From the NCBI RefSeq assembly GCF_963422335.1, contig NZ_OY729424.1, forward strand, positions 6,262,001 through 6,326,000: a DNA stretch of 64,000 nt, written 5' to 3'. This DNA comes from an uncultured Roseateles sp. Lineage in GTDB: Bacteria > Pseudomonadota > Gammaproteobacteria > Burkholderiales > Burkholderiaceae_C. Each line of letters begins with the position of its first letter. The stretch's first letter is position 1. Made by a program: the position numbers and the translations under genes. Shown piece after piece: positions 53,146 to 61,109 of this stretch. Under the pieces are notes generated by a model that ran no database searches, had not been told where the DNA came from, and saw only the letters and a list, made by a program, of their open reading frames with translations.

Positions 53146-53451
53146 ATGACCAAGGGATACTGGATCGCACGCGTCGATATCACCGACGTCGAGGCCTACA
53201 AGGCCTATATCGCGGCCAATGCCGAGTCGTTCAAACAGTTCGGCGCGCATTTTCTGGTGCGTAGCGGGCGTTTCGAGAATCCCGAAGGCGCCAGCCGCAG
53301 CCGCAATGTCGTGATCGAGTTCCCGTCCTACCAGGCGGCGCTGGACTGCTGGCATTCGCCCGGCTACCAGGCGGCGATGCAGCTGCGCCTGCCTGTCTCG
53401 ACCATAGACCTGATCATCATCGAGGGCTATGACGGCCCGCAACCGACCTGA
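53146..53451 (+). CDS. DUF1330 family protein
   Basis: 101 residues, ferredoxin-like alpha/beta barrel family: TKGYWIARVDITDVEAYKAY, then RSRNVVIEFPSYQAALDCWHS and the ending LIIIEGYDGPQ. DUF1330 proteins are small cytosolic dimers of unknown function. AAAGGAGA precedes ATG 53146. Transcribed divergently from the kdp operon; the stop is ten bases before the GNAT gene. Confidence 0.88.
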   Translation: MTKGYWIARVDITDVEAYKAYIAANAESFKQFGAHFLVRSGRFENPEGASRSRNVVIEFPSYQAALDCWHSPGYQAAMQLRLPVSTIDLIIIEGYDGPQPT

Positions 53452-53461
53452 CCCCTTTGAC

Positions 53462-53881
53462 ATGACCGAGAGCTACACCGTCCTGCTGGCCACGCCATCC
53501 GTTGACGACTACCGCCGCCTGCGCACCGAATCCGGTCTCAGTGGCAAGACCGAGGTCGCCGCCCTGCGCGGCCTGCCCAACAGCCTGTTCGCGGTACAGG
53601 TGCTGCACAAGGGCCGCAGCGTCGGCATGGGCCGTGTCATCGGCGACGGCGGCTGCGTGTTTCAAGTGGTTGACATTGCCGTGCTGCCCGCCCACCAGGG
53701 CCAAGGCCTGGGCAAGCGCATCATGGCCGAGGTCATGCGCTACCTGGAGGCCGAGGCGCCGGTCAGCGCCTACGTCAGCCTGATCGCCGATGGCACGGCC
53801 AAGGACCTCTATGCCCAGTTCGGCTTTGTGCCCACCGCACCGCTGTCCATAGGTATGGCCTGGAAGCGCCAGGGTTCCTGA
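53462..53881 (+). CDS. GNAT family N-acetyltransferase
   Basis: 139 residues. The acetyl-CoA-binding motif A is clear: VVDIAVLPAHQGQGLGKRIMAEVM (Q/RxxGxG/A as QGQGLG). Preceding strand and following YVSLIADGTAKDLYAQFGFVP complete the fold. Transfers an acetyl group from acetyl-CoA to an unknown amine. ATG 53462 is preferred over an in-frame start at 53429 inside the upstream gene. Confidence 0.88.
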   Translation: MTESYTVLLATPSVDDYRRLRTESGLSGKTEVAALRGLPNSLFAVQVLHKGRSVGMGRVIGDGGCVFQVVDIAVLPAHQGQGLGKRIMAEVMRYLEAEAPVSAYVSLIADGTAKDLYAQFGFVPTAPLSIGMAWKRQGS

Positions 53882-53908
53882 ACGATTCACGACAAGGCAG
53901 AAACAAAA

Positions 53909-54952
53909 GTGTCTCCTTACGAGCTAGAGCATTATCTGAATGCCCACATCCCGCTGTCCAAGGCGATGGAGGTGGAGGTCTTGCAGGTCGGGCCCGACAG
54001 CGTGCTGCTGGGCGCGCCGCTGGCGCCGAATATCAACCACCGCGAGACGGTGTTCGGCGGCAGCGCCTCGGCGGTGGCCATCCTGGCCGCCTGGTCGCTG
54101 CTGCACACCAAGCTGCTGAGCGAAGGCATCAGCACCCGGTTGGTGATACAGCGCAACACGATGGAGTACGACGCCGCCATCACCGGCGACTTCCGCGCCG
54201 AGTCGGCCCTGGCCGATCCCACCGACTGGGGCCAGTTCTTGCGCATGCTCAGGCGCAAGGGCAAGGCCCGCATCGCTGTCAACTCGGTGCTGAGCTGCGA
54301 TGGCGAGATCGTCGGCCGGCTGCAGGGCGAGTTCGTGGCCCTGGGAGCCGATCCGCTGCCCGTGCCCGCACCAGAGGTAGAACTGCCCGACCTCACGCCG
54401 CCTGAGCCGCTGCTGTTCGAGACCGAGAGACTGCGCGCCCGCCTGCTGACGCCGGCCGACGCCGATGCGCTGCACGCCGTCTATGGCGATGCCGAGGCGA
54501 TGCGCTGGGTCGGCGACGGCCAGCCGCTGGACCATGCCACCTGCGTGCGCTGGATAGGGGTGACGCAGCGCAACTATGCCAGGCGCGGCTACGGCATGTC
54601 GGCGCTGGAGCTGCGCTCATCCGGCGAGGTGGTGGGCTTTTGCGGCATCGTCCATCCCGGCGACCAGCCCCACGCCGAGCTGAAGTACGCTTTTGTGCGC
54701 ACACACTGGGGACAAGGCCTGGCCAGCGAAGTGGCGCAGGCGATGCTGGCCTATGGCGCCCGGCAGCACCAGCTGTACGAGATCATCGCCACCGCCGCCC
54801 CGGACAACGCCGCCTCGCGGCGGGTGCTGAGCAAGGCCGGCATGCAGCATGTGGACAGCCATCGTTACGACGATGGCAGCACCACCGAGCTCTACCTCTG
54901 GCGCGATGGCGTGACGCCGCCCGCGGCGGCTAACGAGTCGCCGCCGGACTGA
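53909..54952 (+). CDS. YiiD-type thioesterase fused to GNAT acetyltransferase
   Basis: 347 residues starting at GTG 53909. About 1-150 is a hot-dog thioesterase of the YiiD C-terminal type (INHRETVFGGSASAVAILAAWSLL); about 170-330 is a GNAT domain (FETERLRARLLTPADADAL, WGQGLASEVAQAMLAYGA, AAPDNAASRRVLSKAGM) of the RimJ/RimL-like subgroup. In E. coli YiiD the acetyltransferase comes first, so the order is reversed. Substrates unknown. Its end overlaps the convergent pseudogene by 23 bases. Confidence 0.82.
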   Translation: MSPYELEHYLNAHIPLSKAMEVEVLQVGPDSVLLGAPLAPNINHRETVFGGSASAVAILAAWSLLHTKLLSEGISTRLVIQRNTMEYDAAITGDFRAESALADPTDWGQFLRMLRRKGKARIAVNSVLSCDGEIVGRLQGEFVALGADPLPVPAPEVELPDLTPPEPLLFETERLRARLLTPADADALHAVYGDAEAMRWVGDGQPLDHATCVRWIGVTQRNYARRGYGMSALELRSSGEVVGFCGIVHPGDQPHAELKYAFVRTHWGQGLASEVAQAMLAYGARQHQLYEIIATAAPDNAASRRVLSKAGMQHVDSHRYDDGSTTELYLWRDGVTPPAAANESPPD

Positions 54953-56209
54953 ATCCGTCGCTGAGCGTGCGCAGGAAGGCGACAACGTCGCTGACGTCTT
55001 GCGGCGTCATCGCCGGTGCCTGATTGGGCCGGCGGTTGAACGGCGCGCCCTGGAACACATTGGCCCGGTAGGCCGCGGGCAGGTCGTTGAAGCGCTGCAC
55101 CTGGCCGTTGACGACCGGGTACCAGCGGGCCGGATCGCTGTCGCGGGTGGCGTAGAAGGCCACCACCTCCTCCAAGGTGGCCAGGCTGGCATTGTGGAAG
55201 TAGGGGCCGGTCAGCGCCACATTGCGCAAGCTCGGCACGCGGAACTTGCCGCATTGCGTGGCTTGCGCCACCAGATCGCTGCGCTGCGGGCCGCACAGGC
55301 CCAGGTCGAAGAAGGCCGGATCGGCCGTGGCCTGCTTTGATTGCGCGGCGCGCCCAGCGCAAAGTAGCTGTGGTTGCTGAACTGCGCGCGCGCCCCCAAG
55401 CCGGCATTGGGCGCCGGCCGGCTGCTGTGGCATTGCGCGCAATTGCCGCGCTGCGGGTCGTTGAACACGGCCAGGCCGCGGGCCTCTTGCGGGGTGAACT
55501 GGGCGCGCCCGTCCTGCACCGCATCGAACTTGGCCGTGTAGGCGTGGAACTCGGCGTCCTGGGCCTGGTAGTCCGCCAGGGCCCGCAGGCTGGCCTGCAG
55601 CAGTTGTTCGTCGCCGGCGCTGCCGGGCAATGCGGCGGCGCGCAGCAGCTCGTTGAAGTACGGCGTGGCGCGCAGCTTGGTCACCAACGAAGCGACGCTC
55701 TCATTGGCCATCTCGCTGGCGTTGAACAGCGGGCCGCGGGCCTGGGCGGCGCGGTTGTCCGCCCGGCCGTCCCAGAACAGGCCGCCCTGGGCATTGCCCT
55801 GGGCATCGATGCGGAACGGGCCCACCTGGTCGAGGTAGCGCAGGCTGGGCGAGCTGCGCAGGCCCTGCTTGTCGAGATTGGCGCCACCCAGCGGCAGGAA
55901 GCTGCCCGCCGGGTCGGCATGGGCCCGCTCGGCCGCATGGCAGCTGGCACAGGCCAGGCGGCCGCTGGCCGACAGGCTGCGGTCATGGAACAGCTTGTCG
56001 CCGACGCTGGCCAGATTGGCCAACGGCGCAGGAGGTGGCGCAGGCGGAGGCGGCGGACGCTGCGCCTCGGCCTCGGCTGTGGGGGCCGCAGCGTCGGTGC
56101 CGCCCCCTCCGCAGCCGACCAGGGCCGCGCTGAGCAGGGCACTCATCAGGACGATCAGGCCCAGCGAGAGCAGGGTTCCTCGGGTGGTGGTGGGCAGTAA
56201 GCGGGGCAT
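54930..56209 (-). pseudogene. di-haem cytochrome c peroxidase (MauG-like) gene with frameshift
   Basis: Two frames on the minus strand together make one protein. The first (from ATG 56209, GGAG eight bases upstream) has a lipoprotein-like signal, haem motif CASCH and second haem motif CAQCH, then FALGAPRNQS near 55345; from there the proper continuation (QATADPAFFDLGLCGPQRSD, FRVPSLRNVALTGPYFHNAS, the family C-terminus) is in a different frame and ends at 54930. Restoring one base near 55337-55345 joins them. Unbroken, the enzyme would reduce H2O2 in the periplasm or oxidise a protein. Either a real mutation or a sequencing error. Confidence 0.8.
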
Positions 56210-56266
56210 AGTCGTCACTCCTGGTTTGCTAGGGGCGAAGCATGGTCATCGATCGCGCAGCGACGA

Positions 56267-56294
56267 TGGAGAAACTGTGGAGACGCTCTCCACA
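56267..56294. promoter_or_regulatory. candidate response-regulator site: 11-base direct repeats plus palindrome
   Basis: TGGAGA occurs at 56267-56272 and 56278-56283, an 11-base period typical of OmpR/PhoB-family binding sites. The second copy also forms a perfect inverted repeat TGTGGAGA-CGC-TCTCCACA (56276-56294). It lies 35 bases before the kinase ATG, between it and the divergent peroxidase gene. Binding by the co-encoded regulator is inference. Confidence 0.45.
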
Positions 56295-56328
56295 ATTGGC
56301 CGCCGCGCTGCTAATAAACTGGGCCGCA

Positions 56329-57810
56329 ATGCGCATACGCCTGGTTCACCAAATCTCCTTGCTGCTGCTGGGCACCGTGGCCCTGGCCGTGCTGGCCATG
56401 GGCGGCCTGGTGGCCTGGAATCTGCGCGCCGGCTTCAGCGAATACCTGCGCGCCCAGGACGCCCAGTTCCTGGACCGGTTGATGGTCGTGGCCGAGAACG
56501 ATTTGCGCCGCCGTGGCGGCCTGCCCGAGGGCGACCTCAGGCCGGTGCTGCACGACTGGGTGGACGAGGTCACCCCGCCCACCCAGCGCCGCCTGCCACG
56601 CGCCGACGCGCCGCCTGACGACGACGGCAGGCCCGGACGCCCACCCCGCCGCGACGGCCCGCCGGGGCGCCCGCCGCCAGAAGCCCGCCCGCCGCGCGAC
56701 CCCGCCAATCTCGGCCCACGCCTGCTGCTGCTCAGCGCCGATGGCCGGCAGCCGCTGGCCGGCCGCCCCGAGGTGGCTGAAGCGCCGGGCCAGCAACGGG
56801 CCCTGAAGCTGGCCGGGCAGGAGCTGGCCCTGCTGCGCCTGGCCGAGCGCGCCGGGCCGGCCGAGGGCGTCGATGCCAGCTTTCTGCGCCGCCAGTACCT
56901 GGGCATCGGCGGCGTGGCCCTGGCCCTGATGCTGCTGGCCCTGGTCGCCGCCCGCGGGCTGGCCGGGCGCTGGATCAGGCCGCTGCAGAAGGCCCAGGCG
57001 GCGGCGCGGCGCATGGCCCAGGGTGACTTTGGTGAGCACATCGACACCCGCCGCGACGATGAACTCGGTGCGCTGATGCAGGACATGAATGCGATGGCGG
57101 CCTCGCTGAAGAGCCTGGAGGCCAGCCGCCGGCGCTGGATTGCCGAGCTCTCGCACGAGCTGCGCACGCCGCTGGCCGTGCTGCGCGGCGAGCTGGAGGC
57201 GCTGGCCGACGGCGTACGCCCGCTGAACGCCCAGGCCGTCGCCTCGCTGCAGGAGGAGGTCAAGCGCCTGACCCGTCTGACCGAAGACTTCCACACCCTG
57301 GCCTGCTCCGATCTGCGCGCCCTGCCCTGCCACTTTGCGCTGCTGCAGCCGGGCCCGCTGCTGCTCGACGCCGCCGCCCGCGTGCGCGAGCGTGCCCGGA
57401 CCGCCGGCCTGAGCCTGGACTGCGATCTGCCGCAAGACCTGCCCCCGGTGCGCTGGGACATCGACCGCATCGCCCAGCTGCTGGGCAATCTGCTGGAGAA
57501 CAGCCTGCGCTACACCGACGCGCCGGGCCGCATCCGCCTCAGCGCCCGGCTGCAAGGGGCGCAGCTGCTGATCACCGTCGATGACAGCGCGCCCGGCGTG
57601 CCGGCCGAGGCGCTGCCCCAGCTGTTCGATCCGCTGTACCGCGTCGAGGGTTCGCGCAGCCGGGCTGGCGGCGGCAGCGGCCTGGGCCTGGCGATTGCCC
57701 AGGCGCTGGCGCTCAGCCATGGGGGCAGGCTGCATGCCGAGCCCTCGGCGCTGGGCGGCCTGCGCCTGAGCCTGTGGCTGCCGCTGGATGCCGAGGTCGC
57801 AGCGAAATGA
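56329..57810 (+). CDS. BaeS-like membrane sensor histidine kinase
   Basis: 493 residues. Two membrane segments (about 10-33 and 190-212) flank a periplasmic domain that contains a long Pro/Arg-rich insert (about 85-130), then HAMP, HisKA with SHELRTPLAVLRG and HATPase with NLLENSLRY, VDDSAPGVP and GSGLGLAIAQALA. Similar to BaeS/CpxA-type envelope-stress kinases. Start at ATG 56329 gives a proper membrane segment; the earlier frame start at 56242 would cover the repeat region. Overlaps the regulator start by four bases. Confidence 0.85.
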   Translation: MRIRLVHQISLLLLGTVALAVLAMGGLVAWNLRAGFSEYLRAQDAQFLDRLMVVAENDLRRRGGLPEGDLRPVLHDWVDEVTPPTQRRLPRADAPPDDDGRPGRPPRRDGPPGRPPPEARPPRDPANLGPRLLLLSADGRQPLAGRPEVAEAPGQQRALKLAGQELALLRLAERAGPAEGVDASFLRRQYLGIGGVALALMLLALVAARGLAGRWIRPLQKAQAAARRMAQGDFGEHIDTRRDDELGALMQDMNAMAASLKSLEASRRRWIAELSHELRTPLAVLRGELEALADGVRPLNAQAVASLQEEVKRLTRLTEDFHTLACSDLRALPCHFALLQPGPLLLDAAARVRERARTAGLSLDCDLPQDLPPVRWDIDRIAQLLGNLLENSLRYTDAPGRIRLSARLQGAQLLITVDDSAPGVPAEALPQLFDPLYRVEGSRSRAGGGSGLGLAIAQALALSHGGRLHAEPSALGGLRLSLWLPLDAEVAAK

Positions 57811-58514
57811 TCGAAGCAACTCGCCACATCCTCGTCGTCGAAGACGAGCCCAAGATCGCCGCCCTGCTGTGCGACTACCTGCGCGCTGCCGGCTACACGG
57901 CCAGCAGCCTCGATGACGGCTTGCAGGCCCTGCAGGCGATACGCGCCCAGCCACCGGCCGTGCTCTTGCTCGACGTGATGCTGCCCGGCATGGACGGGCT
58001 GACGCTGTGCCGCGAGGTGCGCGCCTTCTCCGGCCTGCCCATCCTGATGATCAGCGCCCGGGTCGACGAGCTCGACCGGCTGCTGGGCCTGGAGCTGGGC
58101 GCCGACGACTATCTGTGCAAACCGTTCAGCCCGCGCGAGGTGGTGGCCCGCGTGCGCGCGCTGCTGCGCCGCGCCGAGGGCAGGCTGACCGGCGCCGCCG
58201 CCGTCACCCGTGTCACCGTCGGCGGCTTTGCCATCGACGATGCCGGCCAGCGCCTGTACTGGGGTGAGCAGCCGCTGCCGCTGACGCCGCTGGAGTTTCG
58301 CCTGATGCGGCTGATGCTCAGCCAGCCAGGCCGGGTGTTTGCCCGGGCCCAGCTGCTGGAGCAAATGCACGAGGATTTTCGCGATGTCAGCGACCGCGTC
58401 ATCGACAGCCATGTGAAGAACATCCGCCGCAAGCTCGACCATCTGCAGCCGCCGCAGGACTGCATCAGCGCCGTCTACGGCGTGGGTTACCGGCTGGATC
58501 TTCCCTCCCCTTAG
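57807..58514 (+). CDS. BaeR-like OmpR-family response regulator
   Basis: 235 residues. Receiver: HILVVEDEPKIAALL, acceptor in VLLLDVMLPGMDG, LMISARVDE, YLCKPFSPREV; output winged helix with TPLEFRLMRLMLSQPGRVF and RVIDSHVKNIRRKL. Closest in pattern to BaeR of the envelope-stress BaeSR system. ATG 57807 overlaps the kinase stop (ATGA). Confidence 0.88.
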   Translation: MIEATRHILVVEDEPKIAALLCDYLRAAGYTASSLDDGLQALQAIRAQPPAVLLLDVMLPGMDGLTLCREVRAFSGLPILMISARVDELDRLLGLELGADDYLCKPFSPREVVARVRALLRRAEGRLTGAAAVTRVTVGGFAIDDAGQRLYWGEQPLPLTPLEFRLMRLMLSQPGRVFARAQLLEQMHEDFRDVSDRVIDSHVKNIRRKLDHLQPPQDCISAVYGVGYRLDLPSP

Positions 58515-58544
58515 AATCGATCGGCCAGCCCTCACCGGCTGGCA

Positions 58545-58705
58545 GCGTTCTCAGGGCGGGGTGTAATTCCCCACCGGCGGTATCTGCGGGATTCGTCCCG
58601 CAGGAGCCCGCGAGCGCCCGGTGCCTGTGCAAGCTGAGCGCCGGGGTCAGCAGACCTGGTGCGATGCCAGGGCCGACGGTCACAGTCCGGATGAAAGAGA
58701 AACGC
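58545..58705 (+). ncRNA. FMN riboswitch (RFN element)
   Basis: Canonical conserved blocks of the RFN element are present in order: TCAGGGCGGGGTGTAATTCC, CACCGGCGGTA, AGCCCGCGAGCG, GGTCAGCAGACCTGGTG and GCCGACGGTCACAGTCCGG, ending ATGAAAGAGA. Closing stem P1 forms between GCGTTCTC (58545-58552) and GAGAAACGC (58697-58705). It lies upstream of ribH only. FMN binding should reduce expression. Confidence 0.95.
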
Positions 58706-58715
58706 GAGTACCTCG

Positions 58716-58745
58716 GCCGCCGCATTCCTTCGGGCATGTGGCGGC
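58716..58745 (+). promoter_or_regulatory. hairpin in the riboswitch expression platform
   Basis: GCCGCCGCAT pairs with ATGTGGCGGC over ten base pairs (one G-U) with a ten-base loop, 11 bases past the aptamer. No U-run follows, so it is not an obvious intrinsic terminator; control may be by Rho or ribosome-site masking. The ribosome site AAGGA lies further on, before ATG 58796. Confidence 0.5.
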
Positions 58746-58795
58746 TGTGTTGTCGCGCGCCCTGATTCTGACAATCCTGACCTTCAAGGAATCTC

Positions 58796-59281
58796 ATGAA
58801 TCAGATCCACAGCAAGACCCCCTCCCCGGCGGCCCGCGTCGCCATCATCTGCGCCAGCTGGCATGGCGACATCGTCGGCCAGGCACGCAACTCGATGCTG
58901 GCCGAGTTCGAGCGAAGTCGATGGCCCATCAGCCAGATCGACCAGTTCGAGGTGCCCGGCGCCTTCGAGATACCGCTGCTGGCCAAGAAGCTGGCGCAGA
59001 CCGGCCGCTATGAAGCCATCATCGCCTGCGCCTTCGTCGTCAACGGCGGCATCTACCGCCACGAGTTCGTGTCCAGCGCCGTCATCGATGGCCTGATGCG
59101 GGTGCAACTCGACACCGAGGTGCCGGTGATGTCGGCGGTGCTGACGCCGCGCGACTTCCACGACCACGCCGACCACCAGCAGTTCTTCGCCGAGCACTTC
59201 ATCAAGAAGGGCGTCGAGGTGGCCAAGGCCTGCCTGGCGACGATGGCCGGCCTGCGGGCGCTGCAACCGATAGCCCGATGA
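58796..59281 (+). CDS. ribH: 6,7-dimethyl-8-ribityllumazine synthase, type 2 (RibH2-like)
   Basis: 161 residues. Joins 5-amino-6-ribitylaminouracil with dihydroxybutanone phosphate to make the riboflavin precursor. Motifs: IICASWHGDIVGQARNSM, QFEVPGAFEIPLLAKKL, CAFVVNGGIYRHEFVSSAVI and VMSAVLTPRDFHDHADHQQFF. The last segment, with FFAEHFIKKGVEVAKA, is like the decameric RibH2 of rhizobia and Brucella rather than the icosahedral RibH1. Stand-alone, not in a rib operon, and under an FMN riboswitch, as is known for ribH2. TGA at 59279-59281. Confidence 0.88.
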   Translation: MNQIHSKTPSPAARVAIICASWHGDIVGQARNSMLAEFERSRWPISQIDQFEVPGAFEIPLLAKKLAQTGRYEAIIACAFVVNGGIYRHEFVSSAVIDGLMRVQLDTEVPVMSAVLTPRDFHDHADHQQFFAEHFIKKGVEVAKACLATMAGLRALQPIAR

Positions 59282-59298
59282 GCCAGCGGTGACAGCTT

Positions 59299-59348
59299 GC
59301 AACAACGCATCGGCGCGGTCATCCTTGTGACCCGTCGGGCGTTGTTGC
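59299..59348 (+). repeat. nested inverted repeat between ribH and the DUF3395-like gene
   Basis: GCAACAACGC (59299-59308) pairs perfectly with GCGTTGTTGC (59339-59348), enclosing an inner stem GGTCA/TGACC (59317-59321 with 59328-59332). Could be a ribH terminator without U-run, a 5' leader structure of the next gene, or a protein-binding site. No function assigned. Confidence 0.55.
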
Positions 59349-59422
59349 TAAAGCCAAAGAAGCTTGGTACAAGCCCAACGTGTGAGCCCCGCTCTCGTTC
59401 AGAAACCCTGCCGGACCCCACT

Positions 59423-60409
59423 ATGCAAATCCCCCACCTGATGCGCCAAAGCTGGGCCGCCTTCATGCTGTTGCTGGTCCTTGTGGCGTCGGCCACCGCC
59501 CAGCGCGGCGGCGACGATGGCGACTACCAGATCCTGCAGGCCCGCTACGGCACGGCCAACCGCCATGTCGATGTCACCCAGCGGCTCAAGGAGCTGGCCA
59601 GCCAGGACCAGACCTTCCGCATCGACAACAACACCTTCGGCGCCGATCCGGACTACGGCCATGTCAAGACGCTGCGCATCTTTGCCCGAGGCAAGAATGG
59701 CCAGACCCGCACCTTCGAATATGGCGAGGGCAGCTATGTCGATGGCGCCCAGTTCACTGGCTGGCGCGGCGGCAACTGGGGCCATGGCGGCTGGTCCGGC
59801 GGCTGGGGCGACGGCGCCGGCGCTGGCCACCAGGGCAATGCCGGAGACGACGGCGACTATCAGATCCTGGAGGCTCGCTACGGCACGGCCAACCGCAATA
59901 TCGATGTAACACAGCGGCTGAAGGAACTGGCCCGCCAGGACCAGCGCTTCCGCATGGGCAATGACTCGTTCGGCACCGACCCGGACCCGGGCCGGGTGAA
60001 GACGCTGCGCATCTTCGCCCGCGGCAAGAACGGCCAGACCCGCACCTTCGAGTACACCGAGGGCAGCTATGTCGATGGCGCCCAGTTCACCGGCTGGGGC
60101 GGTGGCAACTGGGGCCAGGGCGGCTGGAGCGGCGGCTGGGGCGGCGGAGGCAACGCCGGCGGTGGCAATGGCTACGGCGGCCTGGAGATTCTCAGCGCCA
60201 GCTACGGCAGCGGCGGCCGCAGCATCGACGTCACCGGGCGCCTGCGCTCGCTCGTCCGCAACGACCGGCTGGACGTCAGGGTCGACAACCGCATGGCGGG
60301 CTCGGACCCGGCACCCAATCGGCCCAAGTCACTCTCCGTGAGCTATAGCGTCGGTGGCCGCACCTACCAGGCCCGGGTGGACGAGAACGATCAGCTGCGC
60401 ATTCCTTGA
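59423..60409 (+). CDS. secreted protein with three DUF3395-like repeats and Gly/Trp-rich linkers
   Basis: 328 residues. Signal peptide (WAAFMLLLVLVASATA, cleavage near 23), then three copies of one domain: about 29-118 (YQILQARYGTANRHVDVTQR), 142-228 (YQILEARYGTANRNIDVTQR) and 258-328 (LEILSASYGSGGRSIDVTGR). The first two are nearly identical, including KTLRIFARGKNGQTRTFEYG. Gly/Trp-rich linkers (GGNWGHGGWSGGWG and GGNWGQGGWSGGWGGGG) join them. The domain resembles DUF3395 of the DnaJC11 group, so it may mediate binding; the protein is secreted here. ATG 59423 is chosen for its signal peptide. Confidence 0.7.
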   Translation: MQIPHLMRQSWAAFMLLLVLVASATAQRGGDDGDYQILQARYGTANRHVDVTQRLKELASQDQTFRIDNNTFGADPDYGHVKTLRIFARGKNGQTRTFEYGEGSYVDGAQFTGWRGGNWGHGGWSGGWGDGAGAGHQGNAGDDGDYQILEARYGTANRNIDVTQRLKELARQDQRFRMGNDSFGTDPDPGRVKTLRIFARGKNGQTRTFEYTEGSYVDGAQFTGWGGGNWGQGGWSGGWGGGGNAGGGNGYGGLEILSASYGSGGRSIDVTGRLRSLVRNDRLDVRVDNRMAGSDPAPNRPKSLSVSYSVGGRTYQARVDENDQLRIP

Positions 60410-60424
60410 TCGCGCTCGCGTGAC

Positions 60425-60997
60425 TCAGTCCTGAGCACGCACCAGGCGCACCACCAGGCGGGTGGACTTGAGCACATCGGCGCGCACCTCCCCCGCCCCC
60501 AGATAGACGGCCCAGCCCAGCAAAAAGGTGGTGTTGCCAGCATTCTCGGTGCTGCGACCGCGCATCACATTGCCGTAGTTGTAGGGGTTCACCGATTCCG
60601 AGTTGACATTGATCGTGCCGGACCAATGCCAGTCGAGCGGCGCCGCCGGAAACAGCGTCGCATCGAGCCCCGGCGGCTTGGCGGTCTTGTCGACCAGGCG
60701 GCGCAATTCGCTGGCCCGAGGCAGACGCCAGTGCACCCCCTCGGCCTTGCTGCGGCTGGCGGCCAGGGCGCCGGCCTGGGCATGTGACAGCAGCCGCGGC
60801 ATGCCCTTGCAGGTCTTGCCATCCCACTGCATGCCCTCGACGCAGCGCGCCCAGACCAGCTTGGCCTTCTCGTCTATCACCTGGGCGCCGTCTTCCGACG
60901 GCAGCATCGCGTTGGGTGCGGCCATTGCCGCCGCGCCGGCCAGGGCCAGCAACACGCCGGCGCAAATGGACAAGGCTTCGGTCGAGGGCTTCTGCAT
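60425..60997 (-). CDS. DUF1566 (Lcl C-terminal) domain secreted protein
   Basis: 190 residues with a signal peptide (ICAGVLLALAGAAAMA). The domain shows the typical DUF1566 order: KLVWARCVEGMQWDGKTCKG with two Cys, WRLPRASELRRLVDK, LDWHWSGTINVNSESV, VYLGAGEV and VRLVRAQD at the end. The family often occurs in surface proteins; function unknown. Convergent with the DUF3395-like gene. Confidence 0.8.
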   Translation of the reverse strand: MQKPSTEALSICAGVLLALAGAAAMAAPNAMLPSEDGAQVIDEKAKLVWARCVEGMQWDGKTCKGMPRLLSHAQAGALAASRSKAEGVHWRLPRASELRRLVDKTAKPPGLDATLFPAAPLDWHWSGTINVNSESVNPYNYGNVMRGRSTENAGNTTFLLGWAVYLGAGEVRADVLKSTRLVVRLVRAQD

Positions 60998-61109
60998 CGG
61001 TCCATGCTACGTGAAATCCTGGCCTTGAAATAAGCACGGGGCGCCCGCGCGGGCAGATCGCGGCAGTGCAGCGTTGCGGTGTATCGTCGGCGGCATTGCC
61101 AAAATCAGG

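Noticed and set aside
61042..61056. GC palindrome GCCCGCGCGGGC.
   Set aside because: Such strings are frequent in this base composition; no U-run or gene relation.
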